Source: Flammeovirga agarivorans
GTDB lineage: Bacteria; Bacteroidota; Bacteroidia; Cytophagales; Flammeovirgaceae
Assembly (NCBI RefSeq): GCF_012641475.1
Contig: NZ_JABAIL010000002.1
Location: forward strand, 941,449 to 1,005,448
DNA length: 64,000 nt
Direction: 5' to 3'
Shown here: piece by piece, positions 16,948 to 26,518 of the stretch
Numbering within the stretch: position 1 is the stretch's first letter
Layout of the letters: each line of letters starts with the position of its first letter
Made by a program: the position numbers and the translations under genes
The notes under the pieces: model-generated
What the model was told of the DNA's origin: nothing
The model's input: only the letters and a program-made list of their open reading frames with translations
Database searches by the model: none

Positions 16948-18471
16948 ATGAGCGACATTAAATCAATTTTTAATCAAGATTCAAACCCATTAGCAGCTTT
17001 ATTTAACGCTGCATCTGAAGGAATTATCATTTGTAATAAGAAAGGAATCATTGTCACAGCCAATCCTATGGCCGATAAAATTTTCGGTTATGAAGATGGT
17101 GAGTTGATCAATGAACCATTAGAAATTCTTTTACCCGACAGTATGAAAAAAATGCATGTCGGATTAAGAGATGGATATATCAAGAACCCGAAGACTAGAA
17201 CAAAAGGACTCGGAAAAGAATTTTTAGCTCAACGAAAAAACAAAGAACAGTTTGTTGTTGAAATAAGCATCAGCTCATTACAGTTAGATGGAGAATTGCA
17301 TGTTGCTGCGTTTATCAATGATATCACTAAAAGAAAAGAAGCTGAGAAAGAAGTAATCGAACAAAGACAGCTTTTAGAATATTATGCTGACTATGCTCCG
17401 GCGGCGATTACGATGTTGGATAAAGATTTTAGATATCTTGTAGCCAGTACGCGTTGGAAAAAAACCTTTTTAGGGGACATCAATGAAGAAATAATTGGAA
17501 AGAAGATCTTTGATCCTATAGAATATTTTTCCCAAGAATGGATTCCTATTTTTGAAGAAGTAGTCAAAGGGAAAAAATCAGGTATCCAACTTGACTATGT
17601 AAAGCGAAGAGACAATAAAACGGCCTGTATTGAATGGCAAGCGCACCCTTGGTATAATAATGATCGCGAAATTAGCGGCATTATTGTTTTTGCTGAGGAT
17701 GTGACAGAAAGAGTAGAAAATGAAAAGAAGGTAAAACTCTACCTTCAAGAGCTTATAGCAAAAAATAGAGAGCTAGAAGACTTTGCTTATGTGAGTTCCC
17801 ACGATTTACAGGAACCACTTAGAAAAATCCGTGCTTTTGGTGATCGTCTAAAAACAAAAGAGAAAGAAAAGCTTTCTGAGAAAGGACAAGATTATATAGA
17901 TAGAATGTTGAGTTCTGCAGAGAGAATGCAACAACTTATCTCTGACTTATTACGCTTTTCTAGAATCACTTCAAAAGCCAAAGATTTCGAACAGATTAAT
18001 CTCAACAATGTGTTAACTGATGTTATTTCTGATCTTGAAATTGCAATTAATGAAGCAGAAGCTGAAATTCGTATCGATCACTTACCTAACCTAAAAGGAG
18101 ACAGTACTCAGCTGAGACAATTGTTCCAAAACCTCATTTCCAATGCTATTAAATTCAAAAGAGATGATGCCAAACCAATTGTTGAGGTAAAGTACCTACC
18201 AGAAGATCATGGTGAAGACGTTATTCAAATTGCTGTGAAAGATAATGGGATTGGTTTTGATCAGAAATATAGCGACAGAATTTTCCAAATTTTCCAACGA
18301 TTAGAAGGAAGAAAATACAATGGTTCAGGAATAGGATTAGCCATTTGTAAAAAAATTGCACAACGACATGGTGGTGATATCACTGCACTAAGCAATATAG
18401 GAAAAGGGACCACTTTTTATATTACGTTAAGAACAGACCTGGAGAATCAGAACCTGGATATTAACGCATAA
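16948..18471 (+). CDS. Soluble PAS-PAS sensor histidine kinase
   Basis: A 507-residue cytoplasmic kinase without membrane segments. PAS 1 spans about 14-125 (ADKIFGYEDGELINEPLEIL) and PAS 2 about 140-258. The HisKA domain has the H-box YVSSHDLQEPLRKI with His285, and the HATPase part shows the N-box FQNLISNAIKF, DNGIGFDQKYSDRIFQIFQR and GSGIGLAICKKI. The DLQEPLRKI H-box resembles phytochrome-type kinases that work with small Rcp1-like receivers, and just such a receiver is the next gene, 34 bases away. It probably starts the phosphorelay cluster 16948-21690. Confidence 0.93.
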   Translation: MSDIKSIFNQDSNPLAALFNAASEGIIICNKKGIIVTANPMADKIFGYEDGELINEPLEILLPDSMKKMHVGLRDGYIKNPKTRTKGLGKEFLAQRKNKEQFVVEISISSLQLDGELHVAAFINDITKRKEAEKEVIEQRQLLEYYADYAPAAITMLDKDFRYLVASTRWKKTFLGDINEEIIGKKIFDPIEYFSQEWIPIFEEVVKGKKSGIQLDYVKRRDNKTACIEWQAHPWYNNDREISGIIVFAEDVTERVENEKKVKLYLQELIAKNRELEDFAYVSSHDLQEPLRKIRAFGDRLKTKEKEKLSEKGQDYIDRMLSSAERMQQLISDLLRFSRITSKAKDFEQINLNNVLTDVISDLEIAINEAEAEIRIDHLPNLKGDSTQLRQLFQNLISNAIKFKRDDAKPIVEVKYLPEDHGEDVIQIAVKDNGIGFDQKYSDRIFQIFQRLEGRKYNGSGIGLAICKKIAQRHGGDITALSNIGKGTTFYITLRTDLENQNLDINA

Positions 18472-18505
18472 TTTTTTAAATATTACACTTAAATATACCC
18501 TCATA

Positions 18506-18952
18506 ATGTTTTCACAAAATCTAATGACAATACTTTATGCTGATGACGATCCCGAAGATCGAATGTTAACACAAGAGGCCTTCGAAGAAAGTAAATTAGC
18601 ATCTCAACTCTTTTTTGTAGAGGATGGAGAGGAATTAATGGAGTACCTTAATCACGAAGGAAAATATAGTGATACAAAAGAATATCCACTTCCTGACCTG
18701 ATTCTTTTGGACTTGAATATGCCCAAAAAAGATGGTAGAGAATGTATAAAAGAAATAAAGGAAATCGAGGAAGTAAAAAATATTCCAATTGTTGTATTAA
18801 CAACTTCAAATAATGAAGAAGATGTCCTAAAAACTTATAACTTAGGGGTCAGTTCGTTCATCACAAAACCTGTAACATTTGATTCAATGGTTGATATTGT
18901 TAAATCCTTGAATCAGTACTGGTTTCAGATCGTTCGATTACCAAACAAATAA
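18506..18952 (+). CDS. Rcp1-like single-domain response regulator
   Basis: A 148-residue stand-alone receiver. The acidic pocket is YADDDPED (11-18), the phosphoacceptor is Asp69 in LILLDLNMPKKDG, and the switch Thr and Lys are in VVLTTSNNEED and ITKPVTF. The long insert between the second and third strands (NHEGKYSDTKEYPLPD) is typical of Rcp1-like partners of phytochrome-type kinases. No output domain, so it probably acts by contact or as a phosphate shuttle between the kinases on either side. Confidence 0.93.
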   Translation: MFSQNLMTILYADDDPEDRMLTQEAFEESKLASQLFFVEDGEELMEYLNHEGKYSDTKEYPLPDLILLDLNMPKKDGRECIKEIKEIEEVKNIPIVVLTTSNNEEDVLKTYNLGVSSFITKPVTFDSMVDIVKSLNQYWFQIVRLPNK

Positions 18953-18973
18953 CTGAAAGAAAGATAACTATAA

Positions 18974-20626
18974 ATGCCTTTTTCTAATTTAATAGAGCAC
19001 CCGAGTTCGACCATTCGAGTACTCCTTATTGACGATGATGAAGATGACTACATCATCACAGAGGATATTTTGGACGATATCCCCTATAGAGAATACCATC
19101 TTGATTGGGTTTCTAATTATGAAACGGCACTAGAGTACATTAAAAAAGGTGCTCACGATGTATATGTTGTTGATTATTTACTCGGTGCGAAAAGCGGCTT
19201 AGACCTGATCAAAGAGTCTTTGTCAGACAGAGAACAACATGTCCCTTTTATTTTACTTACTGGTCAAGGTGATGTAAAAGTGGATGAAGAAGCCATGAAT
19301 GCTGGTGCTTCAGACTATTTAGTAAAAGGACAGATGACTCCTCAACAATTAGAAAGAGCTATTCGTCACAGTATTTTACATAGTCAGCACATCAATCATA
19401 TTAAAGATCTTAATGAACAATTGGAACAACGTGTTCAAGACAGAACCCGCCAATTGGACAAAGCCATTAAGACTTTACAACGCTCAAATGAAGATCTTGA
19501 GCTTCAAATCAGCGAAAGAAAAAAAGCAGAAGAAGAATTACTGAAAAGCCAGGCGATCTATAAAATTATCGCACATAATTTCCCATACGGTATTGTTGCT
19601 GTTCTTGATGAAAACTTGAAATACATTTTCGCAGACGGTAAAGGATTTAAAGACCTTGAGTTGGATGGAGAAAAAATTATTGGTGCACAGTTTTTCCAAT
19701 TCCTTAGCAGTAACGACCCTTCTAAAAAAGAAGAATACAAACAAAAGTTTTTCCTTGCTAAAGATGTGATCACCACGGGTGAGGAAACCATTTTTGAATT
19801 TGGATATAAAGACCTGAATTATTCTGCGATCATCGTTCCTATTAAAAATAGTAGGAAACAGACTAAACAACTTTTGGTAGTGATGTTAAACATCACTCAG
19901 CAAAGAAAAGCAGAAACAGAAATTCTAAAATCACTCAAAAAAGAAAGAGAGCTCAACGAATTGAAAAGCCGTTTTGTATCAATGGCATCTCATGAATTTA
20001 GAACTCCTTTAAGTACGATTTTATCGTCAGTTTCACTGATTTCTAGGTATACTTCGGAGTCACATCTAGAGAAAAGAGAGAAACATATCAAACGTATCAA
20101 ATCAAGCGTTAACAATCTTACACAAATTTTGAATGATTTCCTTTCTATTAGTAAATTAGAGGAAGGAAAAGCAAAGGTACATTTATCAACTGTTCAGATA
20201 GATACATTTTTAGATGGTATCTGTGATGAGATGATTCCTGTGACTAAACAAGGGCAAAAATTTCTCATTTCGCATGAAGGAGGATCGAGTATAAAAACAG
20301 ACCCTCAAATTCTAAAAAATATTATCATCAACCTATTGTCAAATGCCATAAAATACTCCAACATAGGTGACCGTATTTGGGTTCATTCTGAAATGGGTGA
20401 GGACAACATAAAAATCAGTATTAAAGATGAGGGAATGGGAATTCCGAAAAAAGATCAAGTACACTTATTTTCTCGATTCTTTAGAGCTGAAAATGCCATC
20501 AATATTCAAGGAACTGGCCTAGGATTAAATATTGTTCTTAAATATCTCGAAATGCTGAATGGAGACATTTCTTTTGAAAGCAAAGAGGATGAAGGAACAA
20601 CTTTCACTATACAAATACCGAATTAA
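18974..20626 (+). CDS. Receiver-PAS-histidine kinase hybrid
   Basis: A 550-residue soluble hybrid kinase with an N-terminal receiver (1-130; DDDEDD pocket, phosphoacceptor Asp67 in VVDYLLGAKSG), a coiled coil (145-195), a PAS domain (about 195-312), HisKA with FVSMASHEFRTPLSTI (His340), and HATPase with LLSNAIKYS, DEGMGIPKKDQ and GTGLGLNIV. The receiver-first order lets an upstream phosphoryl signal tune this kinase, which fits its place after the Rcp1-like receiver (21 bases) and before the receiver-Crp protein (11 bases). Confidence 0.93.
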   Translation: MPFSNLIEHPSSTIRVLLIDDDEDDYIITEDILDDIPYREYHLDWVSNYETALEYIKKGAHDVYVVDYLLGAKSGLDLIKESLSDREQHVPFILLTGQGDVKVDEEAMNAGASDYLVKGQMTPQQLERAIRHSILHSQHINHIKDLNEQLEQRVQDRTRQLDKAIKTLQRSNEDLELQISERKKAEEELLKSQAIYKIIAHNFPYGIVAVLDENLKYIFADGKGFKDLELDGEKIIGAQFFQFLSSNDPSKKEEYKQKFFLAKDVITTGEETIFEFGYKDLNYSAIIVPIKNSRKQTKQLLVVMLNITQQRKAETEILKSLKKERELNELKSRFVSMASHEFRTPLSTILSSVSLISRYTSESHLEKREKHIKRIKSSVNNLTQILNDFLSISKLEEGKAKVHLSTVQIDTFLDGICDEMIPVTKQGQKFLISHEGGSSIKTDPQILKNIIINLLSNAIKYSNIGDRIWVHSEMGEDNIKISIKDEGMGIPKKDQVHLFSRFFRAENAINIQGTGLGLNIVLKYLEMLNGDISFESKEDEGTTFTIQIPN

Positions 20627-20637
20627 TTAATATAAAA

Positions 20638-21690
20638 ATGAAAAAGATACTTCTGATAGAGGATAACCCTGAAATGCGAGAGAATACATCTGAGATTCTG
20701 GAGTTATCTAATTATGATGTTATTACGGCAGAGAATGGAAAAGTGGGTGTTGAAAGAGCTAGAACAACCAACCCCGACTTGATTATTTGCGATATTATGA
20801 TGCCAGAATTAGATGGTTACGGTGTTCTTTTTGCTTTGAGTAAAGATCCGAATACAGCGAGTATACCATTTATTTTCTTAACGGCTAAAGCTGAAAAATC
20901 TGATTTCAGAAAAGGCATGAGCCATGGTGCTGATGATTACATCTCAAAACCTTTTGATGATGTTGAATTATTGGACGCTATTGAAAGCCGTTTAAAGAAA
21001 AGTGACATAGTGAAAAAACGCTACGAGCAGTCTGCTGATGGGTTTGACTCTTTTATTAGCGATGCTCGCGGTATGAATAACTTGGAAAAACTTTCTGAAA
21101 ATAGAAAATCACGTTCTTACAAAAAGAAAAGTGTTTTATTCTATGAAGGTGACCACCCGAACGCATTACTTCAGATTGTAAGTGGTAAAGTTAAAACTTA
21201 TAAGACAAACGAAGACGGTAAAGAATATATCACAGGTATTCATGGACCTGGCGACTTCCTAGGCTATGTAGCATTACTAAAAGATGTTCCTTACCCAGAG
21301 TCGGCCATGGTATTGGAAGAATGTGAAATCACTATGATTCCAAAAGAAGATTTCTTCTCATTGATTCATAATAATAGAGACGTATCTCACTCTTTCATTA
21401 AACTATTAACTAGAGAAGTGATCGAGCAAGAAGAAAAACTTTTAAAGTTAGCTTACGGTTCTGTAAGACAACGTGTAGCAGAAGTTTTACTTCAATTAGA
21501 TAAGAGATATCAGCAAGGACCAAACGAAAGAATGTCAATTACTAGAGATGATTTGGCTAAAATCGTTGGTACAGCAAAAGAGACTTTGATTCGTACTTTA
21601 TCTGATTTTAAAGATGAGCGTCTTATTGAAATCAAGGATAAAAATATTACAATTATCGATTTAGCGAAATTAGAAAGACTAAGTCATTAA
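20638..21690 (+). CDS. Response regulator fused to a Crp/Fnr-type regulator
   Basis: A 350-residue transcription factor joining a receiver domain (1-125; Asp52 in ICDIMMPELDG, Thr in FLTAKAEKSD, Lys in ISKPFDD) to a cyclic-nucleotide-binding-like beta barrel (about 150-250; FYEGDHPNALLQIVSGKVK, GPGDFLGYVALL) and a Crp-type helix-turn-helix (about 275-345; RMSITRDDLAKIVGTAKETL). No Fnr-type Cys cluster is seen. The barrel lacks an obvious Arg-Ser cAMP pair, so ligand binding is doubtful. It is the likely DNA-binding output of the cluster, followed by a terminator. Confidence 0.92.
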   Translation: MKKILLIEDNPEMRENTSEILELSNYDVITAENGKVGVERARTTNPDLIICDIMMPELDGYGVLFALSKDPNTASIPFIFLTAKAEKSDFRKGMSHGADDYISKPFDDVELLDAIESRLKKSDIVKKRYEQSADGFDSFISDARGMNNLEKLSENRKSRSYKKKSVLFYEGDHPNALLQIVSGKVKTYKTNEDGKEYITGIHGPGDFLGYVALLKDVPYPESAMVLEECEITMIPKEDFFSLIHNNRDVSHSFIKLLTREVIEQEEKLLKLAYGSVRQRVAEVLLQLDKRYQQGPNERMSITRDDLAKIVGTAKETLIRTLSDFKDERLIEIKDKNITIIDLAKLERLSH

Positions 21691-21714
21691 TAATTTCATT
21701 ATATTTGATGTAGC

Positions 21715-21750
21715 AAAAAGGTTTGTGAATAATTATCACAAGCCTTTTTT
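21715..21750 (+). terminator. Terminator after the phosphorelay cluster
   Basis: AAAAAGGTTTGTGA (21715-21728) pairs with TCACAAGCCTTTTTT (21736-21750) with one wobble, ending in a T-run. An isolated TGTGAATAA 9-mer overlaps the loop. From here to the recQ start at 21979 I see only AT-rich sequence with a 30-codon chance frame. Confidence 0.8.
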
Positions 21751-21978
21751 AATGTTCTCTCATTTTCTAAACTAACGGCAATGTTAACAAAACAAAAAAT
21801 CAACTATTCAAAATGGTTAAGATTATCTGCTATGAAAACTAATACTGATTTTGTATATTCATATGCGGGATGAAGAAATTATAGAAAAAATACACTTTTA
21901 TTCCACTTACAACTATTAGACATTCAATTATTTTGGCTTATGTTTATTTGCCAAATAATTCATTGACAACGAAGTTAT

Positions 21979-24153
21979 ATGGCTAGTACTAAGGTACAAT
22001 CACAGTTAAAAGATAAACTGAAGGAAGTATTTGGTTACAATCAATTTCGCGGTAATCAGGAAAAAATAATTACGCACATACTTGAAGGTAAAAATACTTT
22101 TGTCATCATGCCTACTGGCGCTGGTAAATCACTTTGTTACCAACTTCCTGCAATGATGAAAGAAGGAACCGCAATTGTGATTTCTCCTTTGATTGCATTA
22201 ATGAAGAACCAAGTAGACCAACTTCAAGCTTTAGGTGTGCATGCTAGTTTTCTTAATTCTACTTTATCAAAAAGTGAAGCAAACAGAGTTAAGGAAGAGA
22301 CACTAGAAGGAAAAACTAAGCTACTTTATGTTGCTCCCGAATCTTTAACAAAAGAAGACAACATTCAACTTCTTAAAAAGTCTAAGATTTCATTTATCGC
22401 TATTGATGAAGCTCACTGTATCTCTGAATGGGGACATGATTTCCGTCCTGAATACAGAAAGATTAAGCAAATAATAGAAGCAATTGGTGATTTTCCAATT
22501 ATTGCCTTAACCGCTACAGCAACTCCTAAAGTGAGGGCTGATATTCAGAAAAACTTAAAGATGGAGGATGCTAACATCTTCCTATCTTCTTTCCATAGAG
22601 ATAACCTCTATTATGAGGTTCACCCGAAAAAAGATCCTAAAGTTCAACTGATTAAATTTATTCGGAAACATCAGAATAAATCAGGAATCGTCTACTGCTT
22701 AAGCCGTAAAAAGGTTGAAGAAGTAGCTGAATTTTTAAGAATCAATGGTATCAATGCACTTCCTTACCATGCCGGTATGGAATCTTCTGTGAGGATGGGA
22801 AATCAAGACGCCTTCCTTAATGAAGACTGTGATGTTGTAGTTGCTACGATTGCATTTGGTATGGGTATCGACAAACCCGATGTGAGGTTCGTAGTACATT
22901 ACGACGCACCGAAGTCTCTGGAAGGTTATTATCAGGAAACAGGTAGAGCAGGTAGAGACGGCTTAGAGTCTTTCTGTATGATGCTCTTTAGCCCTGATGA
23001 CATCTCTAAGTTAGAGAAGTTCCACAAAGACAAATCTGTTACTGAAAGAGAAAATGTGCATATTCTCCTACAGGAAATGAGTTACTATGCAAACTCTTCT
23101 GTTTGTCGTACTAGACAACTTCTACATTACTTTGGAGAAGATGTGGAGCACAATTGCGGACATTGTGATAATTGTAAAACAAAACATGCTTCCTTTAATG
23201 CTAAGGAACAAATTCTTATTGCAATACAAGCTGTTCAGGAAACAGAAGAACGTTTTGGAATTGAACATATCTGTAATGTTATCACAGGAACTAAATCGGA
23301 TTATGTAACTAGTTATCATCATGATGAGCTTGAAACTTTTGGTAAAGGAAGCGATCATGATATACAATATTGGGAATCCATCATCCGACAATCCATGATC
23401 AACAGTTTCATGGGAAAAGATGTTGATAATGTTACTATCATAAAGGTTTCTGAAAAAGGGAAGAAATTCCAAAAGAGTCCTTTTGATATTGATTACACTC
23501 AGGATTATCAGTGGCCTTCAGAGTTAGAAGCTTTAAATGAAGAAGCTGTTGTTACCAATGCTTTCGATAAAGAGTTATTCGACTTATTAAAAGCAAAACG
23601 TAAGAAGTTAGCACACCAAAAAGGTATTCCACCTTATGCTATTTTCCAAGAACCTTCGTTGGAAGAAATGGCAACGACTTACCCTGTTTCGAATGAAGAA
23701 TTAATGCAAATTAATGGCGTTGGTGCAGGTAAGGCTAAAAAGTTTGGTAAACCTTTTATTGATATCATTGCAGACTATGTTGAGCAAAATGAGATTACTA
23801 CGGCAAAAGATGTAGTAGTAAAGTCAACAGTCAATAAGTCAAAATCTAAAATTGCTATCATTCAGCAAATAGATAGAAAACAAGATATTGAAGATATTGC
23901 CGAATCCTTAAAAGTATCTTTTGATGATGTATTGGATGAGATTGAAAACATCTGTGATTCTGGTACAAAATTAAATCTTGATTACTATATAGAAACCATC
24001 ATGGACGATGATCGAATTGAGGAGATTTATGATTATTTCATGTCTGCTGAATCCGATTCTATTGATGATGCTTTTGATGAGCTAGATGAAGATATCGGAG
24101 AAGATGAAATTCGACTAGTACGTGTTAAGTTCTTATCTGAAGTAGCAAACTAG
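21979..24153 (+). CDS. recQ: ATP-dependent DNA helicase RecQ
   Basis: A 724-residue 3'-5' helicase for recombination and fork repair. The Walker A is MPTGAGKS (Lys50), the DEAH box IDEAHCISEWGHDFRPEY is at about 142-159, and the second RecA domain has ATIAFGMGIDKPDVRFV and YYQETGRAGRDG. The RecQ-Ct zinc site uses Cys376 and the CGHCDNC cluster, followed by a winged helix. An HRDC domain covers about 528-610. About 100 residues follow the HRDC; they are acidic and contain a helix-turn-helix-like segment, an extension also common in Bacteroidota RecQ. A bidirectional terminator follows. Confidence 0.96.
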   Translation: MASTKVQSQLKDKLKEVFGYNQFRGNQEKIITHILEGKNTFVIMPTGAGKSLCYQLPAMMKEGTAIVISPLIALMKNQVDQLQALGVHASFLNSTLSKSEANRVKEETLEGKTKLLYVAPESLTKEDNIQLLKKSKISFIAIDEAHCISEWGHDFRPEYRKIKQIIEAIGDFPIIALTATATPKVRADIQKNLKMEDANIFLSSFHRDNLYYEVHPKKDPKVQLIKFIRKHQNKSGIVYCLSRKKVEEVAEFLRINGINALPYHAGMESSVRMGNQDAFLNEDCDVVVATIAFGMGIDKPDVRFVVHYDAPKSLEGYYQETGRAGRDGLESFCMMLFSPDDISKLEKFHKDKSVTERENVHILLQEMSYYANSSVCRTRQLLHYFGEDVEHNCGHCDNCKTKHASFNAKEQILIAIQAVQETEERFGIEHICNVITGTKSDYVTSYHHDELETFGKGSDHDIQYWESIIRQSMINSFMGKDVDNVTIIKVSEKGKKFQKSPFDIDYTQDYQWPSELEALNEEAVVTNAFDKELFDLLKAKRKKLAHQKGIPPYAIFQEPSLEEMATTYPVSNEELMQINGVGAGKAKKFGKPFIDIIADYVEQNEITTAKDVVVKSTVNKSKSKIAIIQQIDRKQDIEDIAESLKVSFDDVLDEIENICDSGTKLNLDYYIETIMDDDRIEEIYDYFMSAESDSIDDAFDELDEDIGEDEIRLVRVKFLSEVAN

Positions 24154-24180
24154 TAGAAATTTTAACCTCTTGAGATATAA

Positions 24181-24218
24181 AAAAAGAGTTACCAATTCAT
24201 TGATTGGTAACTCTTTTT
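24181..24218. terminator. Bidirectional terminator recQ / M3 peptidase
   Basis: AAAAAGAGTTACCAAT (24181-24196) pairs perfectly with ATTGGTAACTCTTTTT (24203-24218) around a 6-base loop, with A/T runs on both sides, between convergent genes. Confidence 0.88.
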
Positions 24219-24238
24219 CATATATACTGAATTGACTC

Positions 24239-26371
24239 TTAGTTCATAAATCCTCTATCACGCATTAATGCTTTATAATCAGCATCTCTACCTCTAAATA
24301 AACGGTATGCTTTTGAAGGATCCATTGCATTTCTAGGAGCAAATAAGTATTTCACTAATCGATCTGCAATTTCTTTATCATAGTATCCATTTGGTGATGC
24401 TTCAAACACTTCTGCAGCATCTGCTGTTAACACATCTGCCCAGATATACCCATAATAAGCTGCTGCATATCCTTCACCTGAGAAAATATGACCGAACTGC
24501 GTAGAGCGGTGACGCATTACAATTTCTTTAGGAAGACCTAGAGCTTCTAAAGTTTCTTTTTCAAAGGTAACTGGATCAATATTTTTAGGATCTGTTGTAT
24601 GATATTTCATATCCATTAAAGCTGACGCCAAATACTCCGTTGTTGAGAACCCTTGATTAAAAGTAGATGCTGCTTCAATTTTCTTTAATAATGATTGAGG
24701 CATTGGTTTACCTGTTTTTACATTCGTCAAGAAACCATTGATAACTTTATCAGTCGGCAACCATCTTTCTAATAATTGAGACTGGAACTCTGTATAATCT
24801 CTTACTCCGCTATTTGATGTAGGGTATTTCACATCTGCTGATAAGAAGTGCAGTGCATGTCCAAATTCATGGAAAAATGTTTCTGCATCACTCCAAGAAA
24901 CTAACGCCACATCACCTGGTGCTGGCTTAATAAAGTTCGAGTTATTTGATGCCAATACAATCTTCTCTCCTTGATAAGAAGTAAAACTTCTGTATGTTGT
25001 TGCCCATGCTCCAGAACGTTTACCTTTTCTTGCATATGGATCTAAATACCAAAGGCCAATTACTTTACCTGAAGACTTGTCATTTACTTCCCAAACACGA
25101 ACATCTTCATCAAATACAGGAATCTCTCCTTTTGGAAGTTCTTTAAAATTAAAGTTGAATAACTCACCTGCGACAAAGAACATTCCTTCTCTTAGTTTTT
25201 CAAGCTGTAAATATTGTTTTACCTCATCAGAGTCCAAATCATATTTAGCTTTTCTGACCTTTTCTGCATAGTAGCGGTAATCCCAAGGTTCAATTGTAAT
25301 CTTATCTCCTCTCTTATTGGCTACAGCTTGCATATCGGCCACTTCGCGATGAACTGTCTCCACTGAGGCTTCCCATACTTTTTCCATCAAATCCATAGCA
25401 TTATCAGGAGTTTTTGCCATACGATCTTGTAAACGCCATGCAGCATAATTACTATACCCCATCAGCTTCACTCTTTCATCTCTTAGCTTAAGGATTTTTG
25501 CAATGATGGCATTATTATCATGCTCATCTCTGTTATCGCCTCTTTTGATATAGTTGGTCCAAACTTCTTTACGGATAGCTCTTTCGTCAGAGTACGTAAG
25601 GAACGGTTCCATAAAAGATCTTGTATTTGGTACTGCATACTCTCCTTTATGGCCTCTATCTTCTGCTTGCTTTGCTGATGACTTGATAAATGAATCAGGC
25701 AATCCACTTAATTGATCTTTGTTCAGATAAACAACATAGTTTTCTTCATCAGCTAATACATTATTAGAAAAGTCTGTGTACAAAGTTGACAACTCACTCT
25801 GAATGGCAGCATAACGTTTTTTCTTTGCAGGATCGAGATCTGCACCACTCATTACAAACCCTTTATACGTAAGCTCCACTACTCTTTGTGCTTCTGCTTC
25901 TAAAGGTTTTTTCTGGCTTGCTTCATACACCGCTTTCACTCTTTTGAAGAGTTGTTCATTCTGACTGATTTTAGAGGAGAATGCTGAGATCTTTGGTGCT
26001 AATTCTTTACTGATTTTTCTTAACTCAGGAGTGGATTTATTAGATCTCCAAATACCATAATAAGTAAAGGCTCTATCTAATGCTGCACCAGACTTTTCCA
26101 TTTCGATTATGGTATTCTCAAAAGTAGGTTCTTCTGTACTATTGGCAATTGCATCTATTTCTGCCAATTTCATTTCCATTCCTTCTTCAATCGCACTTTT
26201 TAGATCAGATAACTGCATTTTATCAAAAGCAGGTACACCTCCATACGGGCCTTTCCATTCTTGTAATAGCATATTGTTCGATGAATGCTGATTTTCTTGT
26301 TGATCACTACACCCTATTGTTAAGCATGCTAAAGCCACGCCTCCAATGAGAGATAAAATTGATTTTCTCAT
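24239..26371 (-). CDS. M3-family oligopeptidase (Dcp-like), lipoprotein
   Basis: A 710-residue zinc peptidase of family M3 (thimet oligopeptidase / dipeptidyl carboxypeptidase), which degrades short peptides. The zinc motif is FFHEFGHALH (HEXXH 501-505), with the downstream Glu in RDYTEFQSQLLERW. The N-terminus is a lipoprotein signal with the lipobox LTIGC at about 17-21, so the enzyme is probably anchored to the envelope. N-terminal helical and C-terminal regions match Dcp in length. It is a single-gene unit between two terminators. Confidence 0.95.
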   Translation of the reverse strand: MRKSILSLIGGVALACLTIGCSDQQENQHSSNNMLLQEWKGPYGGVPAFDKMQLSDLKSAIEEGMEMKLAEIDAIANSTEEPTFENTIIEMEKSGAALDRAFTYYGIWRSNKSTPELRKISKELAPKISAFSSKISQNEQLFKRVKAVYEASQKKPLEAEAQRVVELTYKGFVMSGADLDPAKKKRYAAIQSELSTLYTDFSNNVLADEENYVVYLNKDQLSGLPDSFIKSSAKQAEDRGHKGEYAVPNTRSFMEPFLTYSDERAIRKEVWTNYIKRGDNRDEHDNNAIIAKILKLRDERVKLMGYSNYAAWRLQDRMAKTPDNAMDLMEKVWEASVETVHREVADMQAVANKRGDKITIEPWDYRYYAEKVRKAKYDLDSDEVKQYLQLEKLREGMFFVAGELFNFNFKELPKGEIPVFDEDVRVWEVNDKSSGKVIGLWYLDPYARKGKRSGAWATTYRSFTSYQGEKIVLASNNSNFIKPAPGDVALVSWSDAETFFHEFGHALHFLSADVKYPTSNSGVRDYTEFQSQLLERWLPTDKVINGFLTNVKTGKPMPQSLLKKIEAASTFNQGFSTTEYLASALMDMKYHTTDPKNIDPVTFEKETLEALGLPKEIVMRHRSTQFGHIFSGEGYAAAYYGYIWADVLTADAAEVFEASPNGYYDKEIADRLVKYLFAPRNAMDPSKAYRLFRGRDADYKALMRDRGFMN

Positions 26372-26447
26372 GATGGTTTAAATAATAAAATAAGTTTCGA
26401 TGGTTGTTTGCTACTTCAATCTACTTAAGATTATAAGGCGAATATAA

Positions 26448-26483
26448 AAAGAGTCATCCATAATAAATAATAGATGACTCTTT
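26448..26483 (-). terminator. Terminator downstream of nadK
   Basis: AAAGAGTCATC (26448-26458) pairs with GATGACTCTTT (26473-26483); on the minus strand a T-run follows. It closes the CBS-nadK transcript. Confidence 0.8.
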
Positions 26484-26518
26484 CTCGTTTTTTTTATTTT
26501 CATTCAGGTAATATCTAC

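Noticed and set aside
21781-21873. 30-codon frame upstream of recQ
   Set aside because: Too short, no conserved features, and surrounded by AT-rich promoter-like DNA.
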